A stretch of DNA of 56,033 nucleotides from Pseudomonadota bacterium (GCA_002862435.1 PKDC01000005.1:1-56033); one strand, 5' to 3'; positions 1-9,540 are shown, counted from the first letter of the stretch. Translations and numbers: made by a program. Notes: generated by a model not told the origin, from the letters alone.

Positions 1-2175
1 CCCTTGCAGAACGAACAGCCTGAACACTTCGCGCCCCGTATCTGTGGACCACAGCCACCACGCGCCATCTGCCAGCAGCCAATCCACCCACTGCTCGGGC
101 GGAATGCAATCATCGTGGCTGGCGGCAAATAGGGCCAGGCGTTTGAAGGTGGGGTATGGCAACTCGAACCAGCTTTGCGCAATTCGGGTCGCGCGCGCAC
201 TGTCGTTGGCGCGAACCGCCATCCACGATTCCCGCAGCAATTCGATCAGGCTCACCCAGTCACGGAACCCCCGGTTCTGCCAATGCGGCGTGATGGAGGG
301 CAGATCCCAATGCGATCGGTCGCTGCGGTCGTCGGCCTCGCCCAATTCGCGCAACAGATCCAGTGCATCACGCAATAGTTGCTGAAACTCCTCGATCAGT
401 AGAGGAAGGACCGATGGCCAGCGCTCGTCGGCCAAGTCGCGCAGGGCCGAATGCACGTGATTGGCCGCCAGCACAAGTTCCCAGTCCACCAATTGCTTGA
501 TTCGCGTGGGTTCGTCATCGCTATCCGAGTCGTCGCTCCAGCGCAACGGCTTCTTCAAGAGCACCTTGGGTGCGAGCAACTCGCGCAATTCCAGACGCAA
601 TGTGGCGGTTAATCCTTCCCGCTTAAGACGTCCTTTCCAGCGATATAAATCGGGATCGTGCCACTGAGACTTAGACTTCACCCGGCCACTGAGCAGCAGG
701 CGCCACAAGGTGCGCATAAGTGGGCCAGGAATGGCCTTGGGTGCATGCAAGCGGATTTCATTGAGCTCGGAGGTCTTGCCCTCACGCTCCAGTGAAGCAA
801 AGCGATCCAGCTCGCGTTCGATCAGCCACGGCCAACGGTCGTGCAACTGCCCACCTCGTTCCGCAATCCAGATGACCAATCTTGGGTCATCCAGGTGGCG
901 CACCAGCCAGCGGGCCAGATGGAGCATCACTTTATCCCACAGGCTGTCGGTGACGCCTCCGGAGGCCAGCAGCATCGGCGGTGCACGGTCATAGGGCGCA
1001 GGCCGCTGAATGAGGCTGAAGCGCAGCTTGGTGTTCACTTCGTCATGCGGCGGCACGCCAAAGCGGGGTAGATCGCCGTGCCCGAAGCGCTCGTGCGCGA
1101 AGGGCTCCAGTAGCCACTCCAGCGGAGGGGCGGGGTTAAATTCAGCGAAGCGTTTTGCCGGCAAGCCGGATTCGTCCGACAAGGCCCATAGCATCCGGCC
1201 GACGAAATCGTCTTGCCGCGTGCTGTCCTGTGGGCGCGCCAGGGCGTGTTTGACGACGATGGCTTCTTTGCCCTGTACGCCGTCACGGTAGATGTCTGCC
1301 CAGGTGTGCAGGGTCTGGTGCAGCGCTGAATGGTCGAAGCTGCCTGCAGGTAGGTTGTAGAGGATGGGCGTGACGCCTTTGGCTTCCCATTCGATGGTTA
1401 TCCGGTGCTCTTGCCCTGGCTCGCAATCACCCAGCGCCCAGGCCTTCGGCGTAATTTCACCCAGCCTTCTATCGGCCGCCAGTGCATCCATCATGTAGCG
1501 CAGCACCGGGTCGTTGATGCTGTAGCCGACAAAGCAGACCACATAGTTGCGGCACAGCTCACTCACAAAACGGGCCGCCCAGCGCTCTGTGAGGTAGGCC
1601 AAGCCGAAATCACCGCTGGTGACCACCAGACGGCTCAGGGCCGTGTCGTCCACCTTTTCGGGTAGCAGGCCGTGCAGGTAGACCAGCCCATTCCAACGGC
1701 TGTTCTTCGGAATCGGCAGCATCGGGGCAGCGTAGGCTTGGAACGCTTGGCCAGTGCGTTTGGCCGCTACCTGAAAGATGCGGTCGAAGTTGGTGGTGAC
1801 CAGGCGCAGCGCGCCCTCGCGGCTGCGCGCCAAACGCAACAGCGCCGCCTGCGTATCGGTGGCACCTTTGCGGCGGAGTTTCGGCTTCAGGGCCTGTGCC
1901 AGTGCGCGACAGACGGCTAGACGCTTACCCGGCAGGCGCTGTTCGAGCAGATCCAATGTGGCATCGAACTGCCCACGCTTGAAGGCCTCATGCTCAATCT
2001 CCGAATCAGAAGGTACGGTCCCGTTCAGTCGGTAGATTTGCTCCACCAACTCCTTGAAGCCAGGCAGGCCTGCGGGATAGGAAATACCCGCCCCACAGAA
2101 AAACACCACGCGACCTTCCTCGTGCGCCTGCAAGAGTGCATCGGGGATATCTGGGCCATTGGTGGTGAACTGCAC
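1..2175 (-). CDS. SIR2-domain protein, DUF4020-like C-terminal region (partial, 3' end outside window)
   Basis: This is an open frame of 725 codons that runs off the left edge. The N-terminus carries a SIR2 fold: FFCGAGIS at residues 25-32 (nucleotide-binding glycine motif), TTNFD at 127-131 and YLHG with the expected catalytic His at 166-169. A long helical, Trp- and Leu-rich C-terminal region follows, of the kind annotated as DUF4020 with SIR2 heads. In this family SIR2 domains usually bind or hydrolyse NAD+, and several such proteins act in abortive anti-phage defence. That role is inferred here, not shown. The frame is closed by a TGA just upstream of 2200, so the first usable start is GTG at 2175 with AGAGGCAAG before it. 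The C-terminus is missing, so a further domain cannot be excluded. Confidence 0.8.
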   Translation of the reverse strand, partial: MQFTTNGPDIPDALLQAHEEGRVVFFCGAGISYPAGLPGFKELVEQIYRLNGTVPSDSEIEHEAFKRGQFDATLDLLEQRLPGKRLAVCRALAQALKPKLRRKGATDTQAALLRLARSREGALRLVTTNFDRIFQVAAKRTGQAFQAYAAPMLPIPKNSRWNGLVYLHGLLPEKVDDTALSRLVVTSGDFGLAYLTERWAARFVSELCRNYVVCFVGYSINDPVLRYMMDALAADRRLGEITPKAWALGDCEPGQEHRITIEWEAKGVTPILYNLPAGSFDHSALHQTLHTWADIYRDGVQGKEAIVVKHALARPQDSTRQDDFVGRMLWALSDESGLPAKRFAEFNPAPPLEWLLEPFAHERFGHGDLPRFGVPPHDEVNTKLRFSLIQRPAPYDRAPPMLLASGGVTDSLWDKVMLHLARWLVRHLDDPRLVIWIAERGGQLHDRWPWLIERELDRFASLEREGKTSELNEIRLHAPKAIPGPLMRTLWRLLLSGRVKSKSQWHDPDLYRWKGRLKREGLTATLRLELRELLAPKVLLKKPLRWSDDSDSDDEPTRIKQLVDWELVLAANHVHSALRDLADERWPSVLPLLIEEFQQLLRDALDLLRELGEADDRSDRSHWDLPSITPHWQNRGFRDWVSLIELLRESWMAVRANDSARATRIAQSWFELPYPTFKRLALFAASHDDCIPPEQWVDWLLADGAWWLWSTDTGREVFRLFVLQG

Positions 2176-2267
2176 AGTCAGCTTGCCTCTGGAGAGATGC
2201 GCAAGGCGCCCTATTCAAGCCATGGTTGTTTTTCAATATCGGCTTGGATCAGGGGTTCGGCGCCATT

Positions 2268-3077
2268 TCAGGCCAGGACCTCGTCCGTCCAGACCTTGAA
2301 GCTCTCCAGCGTATGCTGGCCATAGGTCGTCGTGATCGCCACATCGGCCGCATCGCGGCCGCGGGCGATCAGCACACGGCCGATGCGCGGCTGGTTGTTG
2401 CGCGGATCGAAGCTGTGCCAGGCGCCGCCCAGAAAGACTTCCATCGAGGCGGCAAAATCCATCGGCGCCGTTACCGGCGGCACGCCAATGTCGCCCAGAT
2501 AGTTGGTGCAATAGCGCGCCGGAATGTTGAGGCTGCGGCAGAAGGCGATCGCGAGATGGGCGTAATCACGGCATACGCCGGCGCGTTCGTTGAAGACTTC
2601 CCAGGCGCTTTTCGTGGGCCGGGCGTATTGGTAGCCAAATACGATGTGGTTGTGGACAAAATTACAGATCGCCTGCACGCGCGGCCACCCCAGCGGCGTC
2701 CAGCTGAAGAGCTGCCAAGCCGTCTCGGACAATAGGTCGGACTCGCAATAGCGGCTCGGCAGCAGATAGACCAAGGTTTCTTCCGGCAGGTCTTCCACCG
2801 GATGCTGTATCGCCATCGGAAATACCGGATCGAGTGTGCCGCGGTCATTGATCACGGTATCGGCGCTCAGCCGGATGCGCCCGGCCGGCGCCACGAGGCG
2901 CGTGCACCAGTTGCCGAAGCCATCGCGATACATGGTCATCGGCACCCAAGGATCGGTGTGCATCTGGTCGGGGCGCACGAGGTCGGAGGCGCGCGTGTAG
3001 TGCACGTTGAGCGTGACGATCATGGGCGTCGGTTGCGGGCATTGGTAGACCATGTCGTAACCCAGGCGAATCTGCAT
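2268..3077 (-). CDS. Transglutaminase-like domain protein
   Basis: The 269-residue protein has the transglutaminase-like Cys-His-Asp core. The Cys lies in GVCRDYAHLAIAFCRSLNIP (about residue 168), and the His and Asp lie in WHSFDPRNN (about residues 217-220). The N-terminal 110 residues are beta-rich, as in bacterial transglutaminase/protease-like proteins near peptidase or amidotransferase genes. There is no signal peptide, so it is probably cytoplasmic. The substrate is unknown; family members are usually thiol proteases or amidases rather than cross-linkers. It lies 108 bp downstream of an amidohydrolase gene on the same strand and 92 bp upstream of the SIR2 gene, and need not be co-functional with either. 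Confidence 0.85.
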   Translation of the reverse strand: MQIRLGYDMVYQCPQPTPMIVTLNVHYTRASDLVRPDQMHTDPWVPMTMYRDGFGNWCTRLVAPAGRIRLSADTVINDRGTLDPVFPMAIQHPVEDLPEETLVYLLPSRYCESDLLSETAWQLFSWTPLGWPRVQAICNFVHNHIVFGYQYARPTKSAWEVFNERAGVCRDYAHLAIAFCRSLNIPARYCTNYLGDIGVPPVTAPMDFAASMEVFLGGAWHSFDPRNNQPRIGRVLIARGRDAADVAITTTYGQHTLESFKVWTDEVLA

Positions 3078-3185
3078 GGCGTCCTCCCTTGGGCGATCAC
3101 GCGCTGGCGCTCGCGCGTGCAGGAAACAAATGGCGAATCAGGGCTGAAGCGGCGCAGGCCGCCGGGCGTGGACTTTGGTGCGCGA

Positions 3186-3965
3186 TCAGGCGACCAGTGT
3201 ACGCTCGATTGAGCCGAGGAGGCGGCTCAGGCGCTGGATCCATGCCGATTGTCCCGCTGCATCGGCGATCAGGTCCTGCCGAATTTCCAGCTCCACATGC
3301 GCCAGCCCGCGCGCCTCGCCATGACGCGGGATCGCGTAGTCCGTCTCATCGCTGACCGCATAGGGCTGGTTGTCGCCCACCACCAGATCGCCTTCAGCAA
3401 GCAATGCCTCGGCCAGCGCATGCGCCAGACGGGCATCGCGGTTGTAGAGCACGCCGACCTGCCAGGGTCGCGCAACGCCCAGATACACCGGCGTGAAGCT
3501 GTGCAGGGCAACGAGCAGCGTGGGCTGTCCGCGCCGCAGGCGCGCATCCAGCAACCCGCAAATGCGTGCGTGGTAGGGCGCGAAGATCTCCCGCTCCCGT
3601 GCGGCGGCCTCGGCGGGAGAAACCGTCTGATTGCCGGGAATCGTCGTGTGCTCGCTGAGGCTGACGATGGCATCGAGGCTGTGCGGCGGCCGGTTGCAGT
3701 CGATCACCAGCCGGGAATAGGGCTGGAGGATCACGGTGGCACCCAGCGCTGCGCCCAGCCCGGAGGCGACGGCGGCCGCCCCGATGTCCCAGGCGATGTG
3801 GCTGGCAAGCGCCGTCGGATCCAGGCCCAGCGTGTCCAGGCGCCTGGGAATCCGCGTGCCCGCATGATCGCAAATCAGGAACCAGGGGGACGGGCCTTCC
3901 GCGCGCTCGACGTGCCAGGGAGGCGGCTCGTCAGCTGCGAGTAGCGGGGCGTTCAGCATGCTCAT
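3186..3965 (-). CDS. N-formylglutamate amidohydrolase family protein
   Basis: The 259 residues span the whole N-formylglutamate amidohydrolase (HutG-type) fold. Visible landmarks are LICDHAGTRIPRRL near residue 30 with a metal-binding His, the DCNRPPHSLDAI segment with Arg and Asp, and LVALHSFTPVYLG with the second His. Family enzymes hydrolyse N-formylglutamate to glutamate and formate, or related N-acyl substrates. No histidine-degradation genes are nearby, so the physiological substrate is uncertain. The ATG at 3965 is followed three codons later by a second candidate start. Confidence 0.85.
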   Translation of the reverse strand: MSMLNAPLLAADEPPPWHVERAEGPSPWFLICDHAGTRIPRRLDTLGLDPTALASHIAWDIGAAAVASGLGAALGATVILQPYSRLVIDCNRPPHSLDAIVSLSEHTTIPGNQTVSPAEAAAREREIFAPYHARICGLLDARLRRGQPTLLVALHSFTPVYLGVARPWQVGVLYNRDARLAHALAEALLAEGDLVVGDNQPYAVSDETDYAIPRHGEARGLAHVELEIRQDLIADAAGQSAWIQRLSRLLGSIERTLVA

Positions 3966-4186
3966 GGCAGCAAACAGGTCATGCAGGATCTCCGGCAGGC
4001 AGCGATCACGTCCACGATTCGCGGATGGCGGTGAGTCAAGAGTGCATTCACGGTAGTGCAGGATACGCGCGGCGCTTGTTGCGAGCGCGCTTCATTCACG
4101 CACGGCGGGCCGCCCCATTGCCAGGCCCTTGGATGATACCCGATGCGCGCTTTGTTCATGGCGCCGCCGCTGCCCGCGTGCCGGCA

Positions 4187-4960
4187 TCAGACGCTAGGGG
4201 ATGCTTTGCGCTGGATCCAGCGGGCGATGAGCCAGCATAGCGCTGCCCACGCGGCGCCCACGGCCCAACCCGCCAGCACGTCGGTGGGCCAGTGGACGCC
4301 GAGGTAAACCCGGCTTATCCCCACCACCCCGGTGACGCAGACGGCCGCAAGCAGCAGATACGCCTTTATGTGCCAACGCCGCTCCACCCGGCTCAACATG
4401 GCAGCGAGCGTGAGGTAGGTGATGGCGGCCATCATGGCGTGGCCGCTGGGGAAGCTGGCCGTGTAGACAACCGCTGCGTGGGGTACCAGATCAGGTCTAG
4501 GGCGTCCAAAGCCCAGTTTGAGAAGATTGGTGAGCAGCATTCCCCCACCCACGGCGGCCAGAGTGAATCCGGCCGCCCGCATGTGACGGGCGAGCAAGAG
4601 ATAGACGAGCACGCCGACCGTCACCAGGGTAAGCACGCCCACACTCCCCAGCGCGGTCAGGTCGCGCGCCAATTCCTCCAGCCATTGCGGGCCCAACGGA
4701 TCGCGGGGATCGGTGGGGCTGCGCAAGCCAAGCAGCAGGGCTTCATCCAGTGCGTGGGTCTCCTGCCCCATCACGGCCTCGGCAATTTCGACGAAGCCCC
4801 AGATGCCGCCGAACAGCGCGGCCACCCAGAGGAGCAAGGACACTTCGTGGCGGCCGAGTCCACGCAGCGATTGAGACACGCGAAGGGCGAGGTTTCCGGT
4901 GCGGCGGGGGGTGATCAGAATCTGGCTCCTTCGATCGCAGCGCGCTTTTGTGTTCCGCAT
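4187..4960 (-). CDS. PAP2-family membrane phosphatase
   Basis: The protein has 257 residues and about six hydrophobic segments. All three signatures of the type 2 phosphatidic acid phosphatase family are present: KLGFGRPRP, SFPSGHAMMA, and SRVYLGVHWPTD with the catalytic His. Such enzymes dephosphorylate phosphatidate, undecaprenyl pyrophosphate or similar lipid phosphates at the outer face of the inner membrane. The substrate cannot be read from the sequence. The first ~30 residues are basic and poorly hydrophobic, so a later internal start is possible. It lies 86 bp downstream of the kinase gene. Confidence 0.88.
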   Translation of the reverse strand: MRNTKARCDRRSQILITPRRTGNLALRVSQSLRGLGRHEVSLLLWVAALFGGIWGFVEIAEAVMGQETHALDEALLLGLRSPTDPRDPLGPQWLEELARDLTALGSVGVLTLVTVGVLVYLLLARHMRAAGFTLAAVGGGMLLTNLLKLGFGRPRPDLVPHAAVVYTASFPSGHAMMAAITYLTLAAMLSRVERRWHIKAYLLLAAVCVTGVVGISRVYLGVHWPTDVLAGWAVGAAWAALCWLIARWIQRKASPSV

Positions 4961-5046
4961 GGTACGAGAAACAGGCCCGATTCAGCAGCGCGCCATGGCC
5001 GCGGTCACGAGGCGCGCAGGATCAGTGGGGGCGATGCGCGATTCCA

Positions 5047-6594
5047 TCAGCCCGGAACCAGGCGCCGCAACCGCTGGTACAGACCCGGGAAATCGAAGGC
5101 TTGCGCGGCGTCCACGTGGAGCGTCTGTTGGCGTTCGGTGGGTGTCAGCGCTTCCTGCCGGGCGAGCTGCGCTTCCAGTACGGCGACATTGGCATCGGAA
5201 ACGTCCGTTTGGCGCTGGGCCAGACGCGCCCGCAGGATTTGGGGATCGGCCTGCAGCGAGAGGATCACCCCCGGCGCGCCCCGTGCCGTCGCGATGGCGA
5301 GGAAGCGGTCGCGCAAGCTGCGCTCCAGAAAGGTCGCATCGACGATCACCGGAAAGCCCGCCGCCAGAATGCCGGTCGCGATGGCTTCCAGGCGGTCGAA
5401 GGTCTGTTCACTGGCCGCGGGGCCATACAGGTCGGGGGGCGCGTCATGATCGTCCGGGGCGATTGCGAACAGCCGCTTGCGCTCGACGTCCGAGCGGATC
5501 CGGATGGCGCCGGTGGCCGCCGCAAGCCCGAGGGCCAGGGTGGATTTGCCGCTGCCGGAGAGGCCGTGGGTGATCGCGAGCCAGGGCCGCTCCCGCTCCA
5601 GATAAGCATGGGCGAGCTGCAGGTAGGTTTCCGCTTCGGTAAGGCAGTATTGCCTTTCCTGCGGCGCGTCCTGCTGATCCGCACGCAGGGCGCTCACCTT
5701 GGCCCGCACCAGCGCCCGATAGACCCGGTAGAAATCGAGCAGCGCCAGCCCCTCATAGTCGCCGCTTTGTTCCAGGTAACCGTTCAAGGCCATGGCGGCG
5801 AGATCGCGGCGCTGGTGGTCGTCCAGATCCATGAGCAGGAACGCCAGCTCGCTTTGTACGTCGATCGCCCGCAGCGCCGGGTCGAATTCGATGCAGTCAA
5901 ACAGCACGAAGCGATCATCGATGCGCGCGATATTGCGCAGATGCAGGTCGCCGTGGCATTCCCTGACCCAGCCGCCGCGTTTGCGCTCTGCGATGAGCGG
6001 CTTCAACCGCTGGAACGCGCGTTCGCTCCAAGCGCTGAGCCGCGCCAGCATCCGCGACAGTCGGTCGGCCGTCAGCCGCGGCCGCAGCGCGTCGAAGTTG
6101 GCGGCAACAGGCTGCCAGACGCCCTGCGCGTCGCCGAAGGGCGAGTCCGCCGGCAGCGGAGGCAGCGCCTGGTGCAGGCGGGCCAGGGTCGTACCGAGGG
6201 CGAAGGCCTCTTGCGACGTGAAAGGGCCTGCAGCGAGCTGGCGATCAAGCAACGCATCCTGATCGAATTGCATCATCTGCACGGCGTACTCGAAGGGCGC
6301 ACCCACGCCATCGATCCGCGGATCATCCGGCGTACCGGTGATGGGCTTCACGCCCAAGTAAAGCGCCGGCGCGAAGCGGCGGTTGAGGCGAACCTCTTCC
6401 TCGCAGAAGTGCCGTCGCCGCTCCAGGGTAGAGAAATTCAGGAACCCGAAATCCACGGGTTTCTTGATCTTGTAGACCCGTTCGCCGGTGAGCAGGACCC
6501 AGGAGATGTGGGTCTCGACCAGCGTCACCGCCGTGACCGGATGCGGGTAGCGATGGGTTTCGCACAAGCGCGTGATCCATTCAGGGCAGGGCAT
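5047..6594 (-). CDS. Fused aminoglycoside-phosphotransferase-like / P-loop kinase protein
   Basis: From the ATG at 6594 the protein has 515 residues. The N-terminal two thirds are an APH/choline-kinase-like fold, with the catalytic loop ECHGDLHLRNI followed by VLFDCIEFD. The C-terminal third is a nucleoside-kinase-like AAA domain with Walker A HGLSGSGKST and VIVDATFLERSLRDRF. This two-domain architecture is widespread in proteobacteria as a bifunctional APH/ATP-binding protein, and its substrate is unknown. The open frame extends 147 codons further upstream, but that part does not resemble the family. The chosen start places the conserved ITRLCETHRYPHPV segment at the N-terminus. Antibiotic resistance should not be assumed. 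Confidence 0.87.
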   Translation of the reverse strand: MPCPEWITRLCETHRYPHPVTAVTLVETHISWVLLTGERVYKIKKPVDFGFLNFSTLERRRHFCEEEVRLNRRFAPALYLGVKPITGTPDDPRIDGVGAPFEYAVQMMQFDQDALLDRQLAAGPFTSQEAFALGTTLARLHQALPPLPADSPFGDAQGVWQPVAANFDALRPRLTADRLSRMLARLSAWSERAFQRLKPLIAERKRGGWVRECHGDLHLRNIARIDDRFVLFDCIEFDPALRAIDVQSELAFLLMDLDDHQRRDLAAMALNGYLEQSGDYEGLALLDFYRVYRALVRAKVSALRADQQDAPQERQYCLTEAETYLQLAHAYLERERPWLAITHGLSGSGKSTLALGLAAATGAIRIRSDVERKRLFAIAPDDHDAPPDLYGPAASEQTFDRLEAIATGILAAGFPVIVDATFLERSLRDRFLAIATARGAPGVILSLQADPQILRARLAQRQTDVSDANVAVLEAQLARQEALTPTERQQTLHVDAAQAFDFPGLYQRLRRLVPG

Positions 6595-6907
6595 GGGGGG
6601 CGGGCCTTGTGTCTTGCATGGATTCTCCCTGCGGGATGGACGCGGGTCAGCGTCATGCCGGCGCGGAGACCTCGTGTCGAAACCTTCGCCTGAGCGCGAG
6701 GAAATCACAAGACCCGGATCATTACTATGGCCGCGTCGGTGAGTGTCTTGAAGGCCACAGGGGCGCTGTGGGGAAATGGACACGCCGCTGCGGTAGGCAA
6801 GTCGATTCAGCCGCTTACAGCGCATTTTCCGGTGGTATAAGCCTTGCAATTCGATCTCGGCAAGCCCCTTCATATGACGGTGCGCCGATGCCTGACAGCA
6901 GAACGCC
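6595..6907. other. Intergenic region between divergent genes
   Basis: This 313-bp spacer separates the divergent kinase and AAA+ genes and presumably holds both promoters. I see no convincing -35/-10 pair, repeat, tRNA or conserved small reading frame in it. Confidence 0.5.
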
Positions 6908-8614
6908 ATGAAGCTCTCCATTGACCGCCCCCATGTGGAGGCGATGCTGGCGGCGTTTCCCGAGCTGACGCTGCTGAAGGAGCAATTGCGCTTCGGCAAC
7001 CGGGCCGAAGTGACCGTGAGCCAGCTCTCCGCCACGGAGCTGGATTTTCTCCGACAACTCTATCAACGCGCCGGGCCGGATATGCAAGGGCACGTGGCTC
7101 AGCTCGCCACCCTGCAACAAGCACTGAACGACGACGGCGAGCGATTCGGCGAGGACGACCTCGAGCGGGTCTTGCCGGCCATCGCCCAGTACCTGCTCGA
7201 AGGTGGCGAGCGCGGGTGGTTGTTCCTGGCCACCGCTTCGGCCAAGCCGCTGGCCTATGTGGTCACCCGCCTCGATTACACCCCAGCCGGCGAGGAAGAG
7301 TCCGGGCGGATCCTGCTGGAGCTGAAGGCGAATTCCCTCAGCAAGATCGCCGTCGAGACGCTGACCATCCGCAGCCGCGATATCGTCAACAAGACGGTGG
7401 GCGAGATCCTTGCCCACAAGGGCTATCTGAAGGAAACCCCGGCGCTGCTTGGGGCCTACGATGCGTCGTGCGAGCGCTACTTCGCGTGGCGGGCCGCCTA
7501 CGGCCAGCAGTTCTCGGCCATCGGCACCGGCTACTACGCCGAGGACCCAACCGCCAGCCATCGCAATACCGACTGGTCGCGCAAGAATGTGGTGGTGCTG
7601 TCGTCCAGCGGCACCTCCGCGCGGCTGGTCAATGAGGAGCAAATCCTCGGCCAGCGCGTCACCCGTTTCGAGGGCTCCGGCGACATCCTCAGCGCCTATC
7701 TGCGCAAGGCGGCCAAGAGCTTGCGCTATGACGAAGCCGTGGAGAATCGGATGGCGGCCTCCAAAGGCGCCATCCCCAGGGGCATGTTCACTGAACTGCC
7801 GGTGCATGGCTACATTCTGATGTTCCATCTGGAGCTGCACCATCATCTCTGGGTCCATGCCGACGACATGCAGCCCTACCGCTATCAGCCGGAATTGAAG
7901 GACAAACTGATCCTGCCCCAGGAACAAACCGATCTGATCGACATCCTCACCGCCGAGATGGATGTGTTGATGGACGACATCGTGGCCGGCAAATCCGGCG
8001 GCACCACGGTGTTGTGCGCAGGCCCCCCGGGCGTCGGCAAGACCCTGACTGCCGAGGTGTACGCAGAGATCATCAAGCGTCCCTTGTACCGGGTGCACTC
8101 GGGTCAACTGGGCCTGAACGTGTCGGAGATGGAGAAGGTCCTCAAGGAGACCCTGATGCGGGCGCAGCGCTGGGGCGCCGTCATGTTGATCGACGAGGCC
8201 GACGTGTACATCAAGCGGCGGGATGCCGACATCGCCGCCAATGCCGTCGTCGGCGTGTTCCTGCGGGTGCTGGAATACTTCAACGGCCTGTTGTTCCTGA
8301 CCACCAATCGGGTGGACGACATCGACGAGGCGATCGTCTCCCGCTGTATCGCCATGATCAAATACCATCCGCCCCAGGCGGACGACCGGCGCCGGATCTG
8401 GCGGGTGATGGCCAGCCAGTTTCAATTGGCACTCGACGGCGCGCTGATCGAGGAGCTGGTGATGTGCTTTCCCCAGGCCAGCGGACGCGACATCAAGGGA
8501 CTGGCCAAGCTGGTGGCCAAGTTCTGCCAGCACAAGCAACTGTCGCCCACCCTTGAGGTATTCCAGCGCTGCTCCTGCTTTCGCGGCATGGATGTCCAGT
8601 CGCCCGCCCGCTGA
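6908..8614 (+). CDS. AAA+ ATPase with unassigned N-terminal half
   Basis: The protein has 568 residues. The C-terminal half is a classical AAA+ module: Walker A CAGPPGVGKTLTAE (about residue 372), Walker B VMLIDEADVY, sensor-1 LFLTTNRVDDID, and an arginine-containing AIVSRC segment. The first ~340 residues match no domain I recognise and are predicted soluble. Family members of this layout remodel or unfold partner proteins, but nothing nearby points to a substrate. The gene stands alone, flanked by divergent and convergent neighbours. The ATG at 6908 has only a weak ribosome-binding site. Confidence 0.82.
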   Translation: MKLSIDRPHVEAMLAAFPELTLLKEQLRFGNRAEVTVSQLSATELDFLRQLYQRAGPDMQGHVAQLATLQQALNDDGERFGEDDLERVLPAIAQYLLEGGERGWLFLATASAKPLAYVVTRLDYTPAGEEESGRILLELKANSLSKIAVETLTIRSRDIVNKTVGEILAHKGYLKETPALLGAYDASCERYFAWRAAYGQQFSAIGTGYYAEDPTASHRNTDWSRKNVVVLSSSGTSARLVNEEQILGQRVTRFEGSGDILSAYLRKAAKSLRYDEAVENRMAASKGAIPRGMFTELPVHGYILMFHLELHHHLWVHADDMQPYRYQPELKDKLILPQEQTDLIDILTAEMDVLMDDIVAGKSGGTTVLCAGPPGVGKTLTAEVYAEIIKRPLYRVHSGQLGLNVSEMEKVLKETLMRAQRWGAVMLIDEADVYIKRRDADIAANAVVGVFLRVLEYFNGLLFLTTNRVDDIDEAIVSRCIAMIKYHPPQADDRRRIWRVMASQFQLALDGALIEELVMCFPQASGRDIKGLAKLVAKFCQHKQLSPTLEVFQRCSCFRGMDVQSPAR

Positions 8615-8694
8615 ATCATGGGATCCACCGGATCACGCCGCCCCCACGACGCGCGGTTTCAGTCGAGAAGGCTGAGACGACCCATCAGCGCTTT

Positions 8695-9540
8695 TCAGGC
8701 TTGTTCGGGAGTCTCGACGGACGGCAGAGGCTCGCCGCAGCGCCGGCAGTACAAGGCATCCGCTTCGTGCTCACGAAGCTTGCAGTGGCGGCATTCCCGG
8801 GCATAGCGATTGCGATTCATGGCCGAGGTCATTTCCGCGGTCACGATGCCCGTGGGCACGGCGATGATCGCATAGCCCGTGATCATCGCCAGTGAGGCGA
8901 TCGCCCGGCCCAGTGGGGTTTGGGGGGAAATATCGCCGTAGCCGACCGTGGTCACGGTCACGATTGCCCAGTAGATGCTGACGGGAATGCTGGTGAAGCC
9001 GTGTTCCGGCCCCTCGATGACGTACATCAGGCTGCCGAAGCTGATCATGATCACGAGCACCGTGAGCAAGAACACCACCACCTTGCGGCGTGCCCGCACC
9101 AGAGCGTCGACGAGGAAATTGGCCTCGCTGACGAAGGACAGCAGCTTCATCACGCGGAATATCCGCAGCACACGCAGGACGCGAAGCGTCAGGAGATAGT
9201 GAGCGCCGGGCACCAGCAGGCTCAGGTAGGTCGGCACAATCGATAGCAGATCAACGATCCCATAGAAGCTGAAGGCATAGCGCGACGGACGTTCGCTGAT
9301 CCAGAGCCGCAGCAGGTATTCCACCGTGAAAATGACGGTGAAGCCCCATTCGGCGAGATAGAGCCAATGGCCGTATTGATCGTGGATCGTCTGCACACTG
9401 TCGAGCATGACCGCGGTGACACTGGCGAGAATCACCACGATCAGGCACTGATCAAACGCGCGCCCAGCCGGGCTATCCGTACCGAAGACGATATGGCGCA
9501 AGCGCAGTCGCAGCGTGTCGGACGGGTTCGCGTTGGTCAT
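8695..9540 (-). CDS. Voltage-gated-type potassium channel with C-terminal zinc ribbon
   Basis: From ATG 9540 the protein has 281 residues. It has six membrane segments in Kv-like order, an S4-like helix rich in Arg (LRVLRVLRIFRVMKLL), a pore helix and the K+ selectivity filter TTVGYGD. After the last helix comes a short cytoplasmic tail with two CxxC pairs (CRHC and CRRC), a probable zinc ribbon. It should conduct K+ across the inner membrane. The frame stays open upstream to 9918, but those codons do not look like channel sequence. The tail is uncommon and could be a sensor or a tetramerisation device. Confidence 0.88.
   Translation of the reverse strand: MTNANPSDTLRLRLRHIVFGTDSPAGRAFDQCLIVVILASVTAVMLDSVQTIHDQYGHWLYLAEWGFTVIFTVEYLLRLWISERPSRYAFSFYGIVDLLSIVPTYLSLLVPGAHYLLTLRVLRVLRIFRVMKLLSFVSEANFLVDALVRARRKVVVFLLTVLVIMISFGSLMYVIEGPEHGFTSIPVSIYWAIVTVTTVGYGDISPQTPLGRAIASLAMITGYAIIAVPTGIVTAEMTSAMNRNRYARECRHCKLREHEADALYCRRCGEPLPSVETPEQA

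Noticed and set aside
3966-4186. Short frames between the amidohydrolase and PAP2 genes
   Set aside because: None has a ribosome-binding site, motif or protein-like composition.
5047-6594. Aminoglycoside-resistance gene
   Set aside because: The APH-like fold is fused to a P-loop kinase in a common chromosomal architecture, and nothing supports antibiotic inactivation.
4948-6693. 581-codon plus-strand frame
   Set aside because: It is antisense to the APH/P-loop kinase, has no motifs, and arises from high GC content.
6815-8539. 574-codon minus-strand frame
   Set aside because: It is antisense to the AAA+ ATPase, whose motifs are unambiguous.
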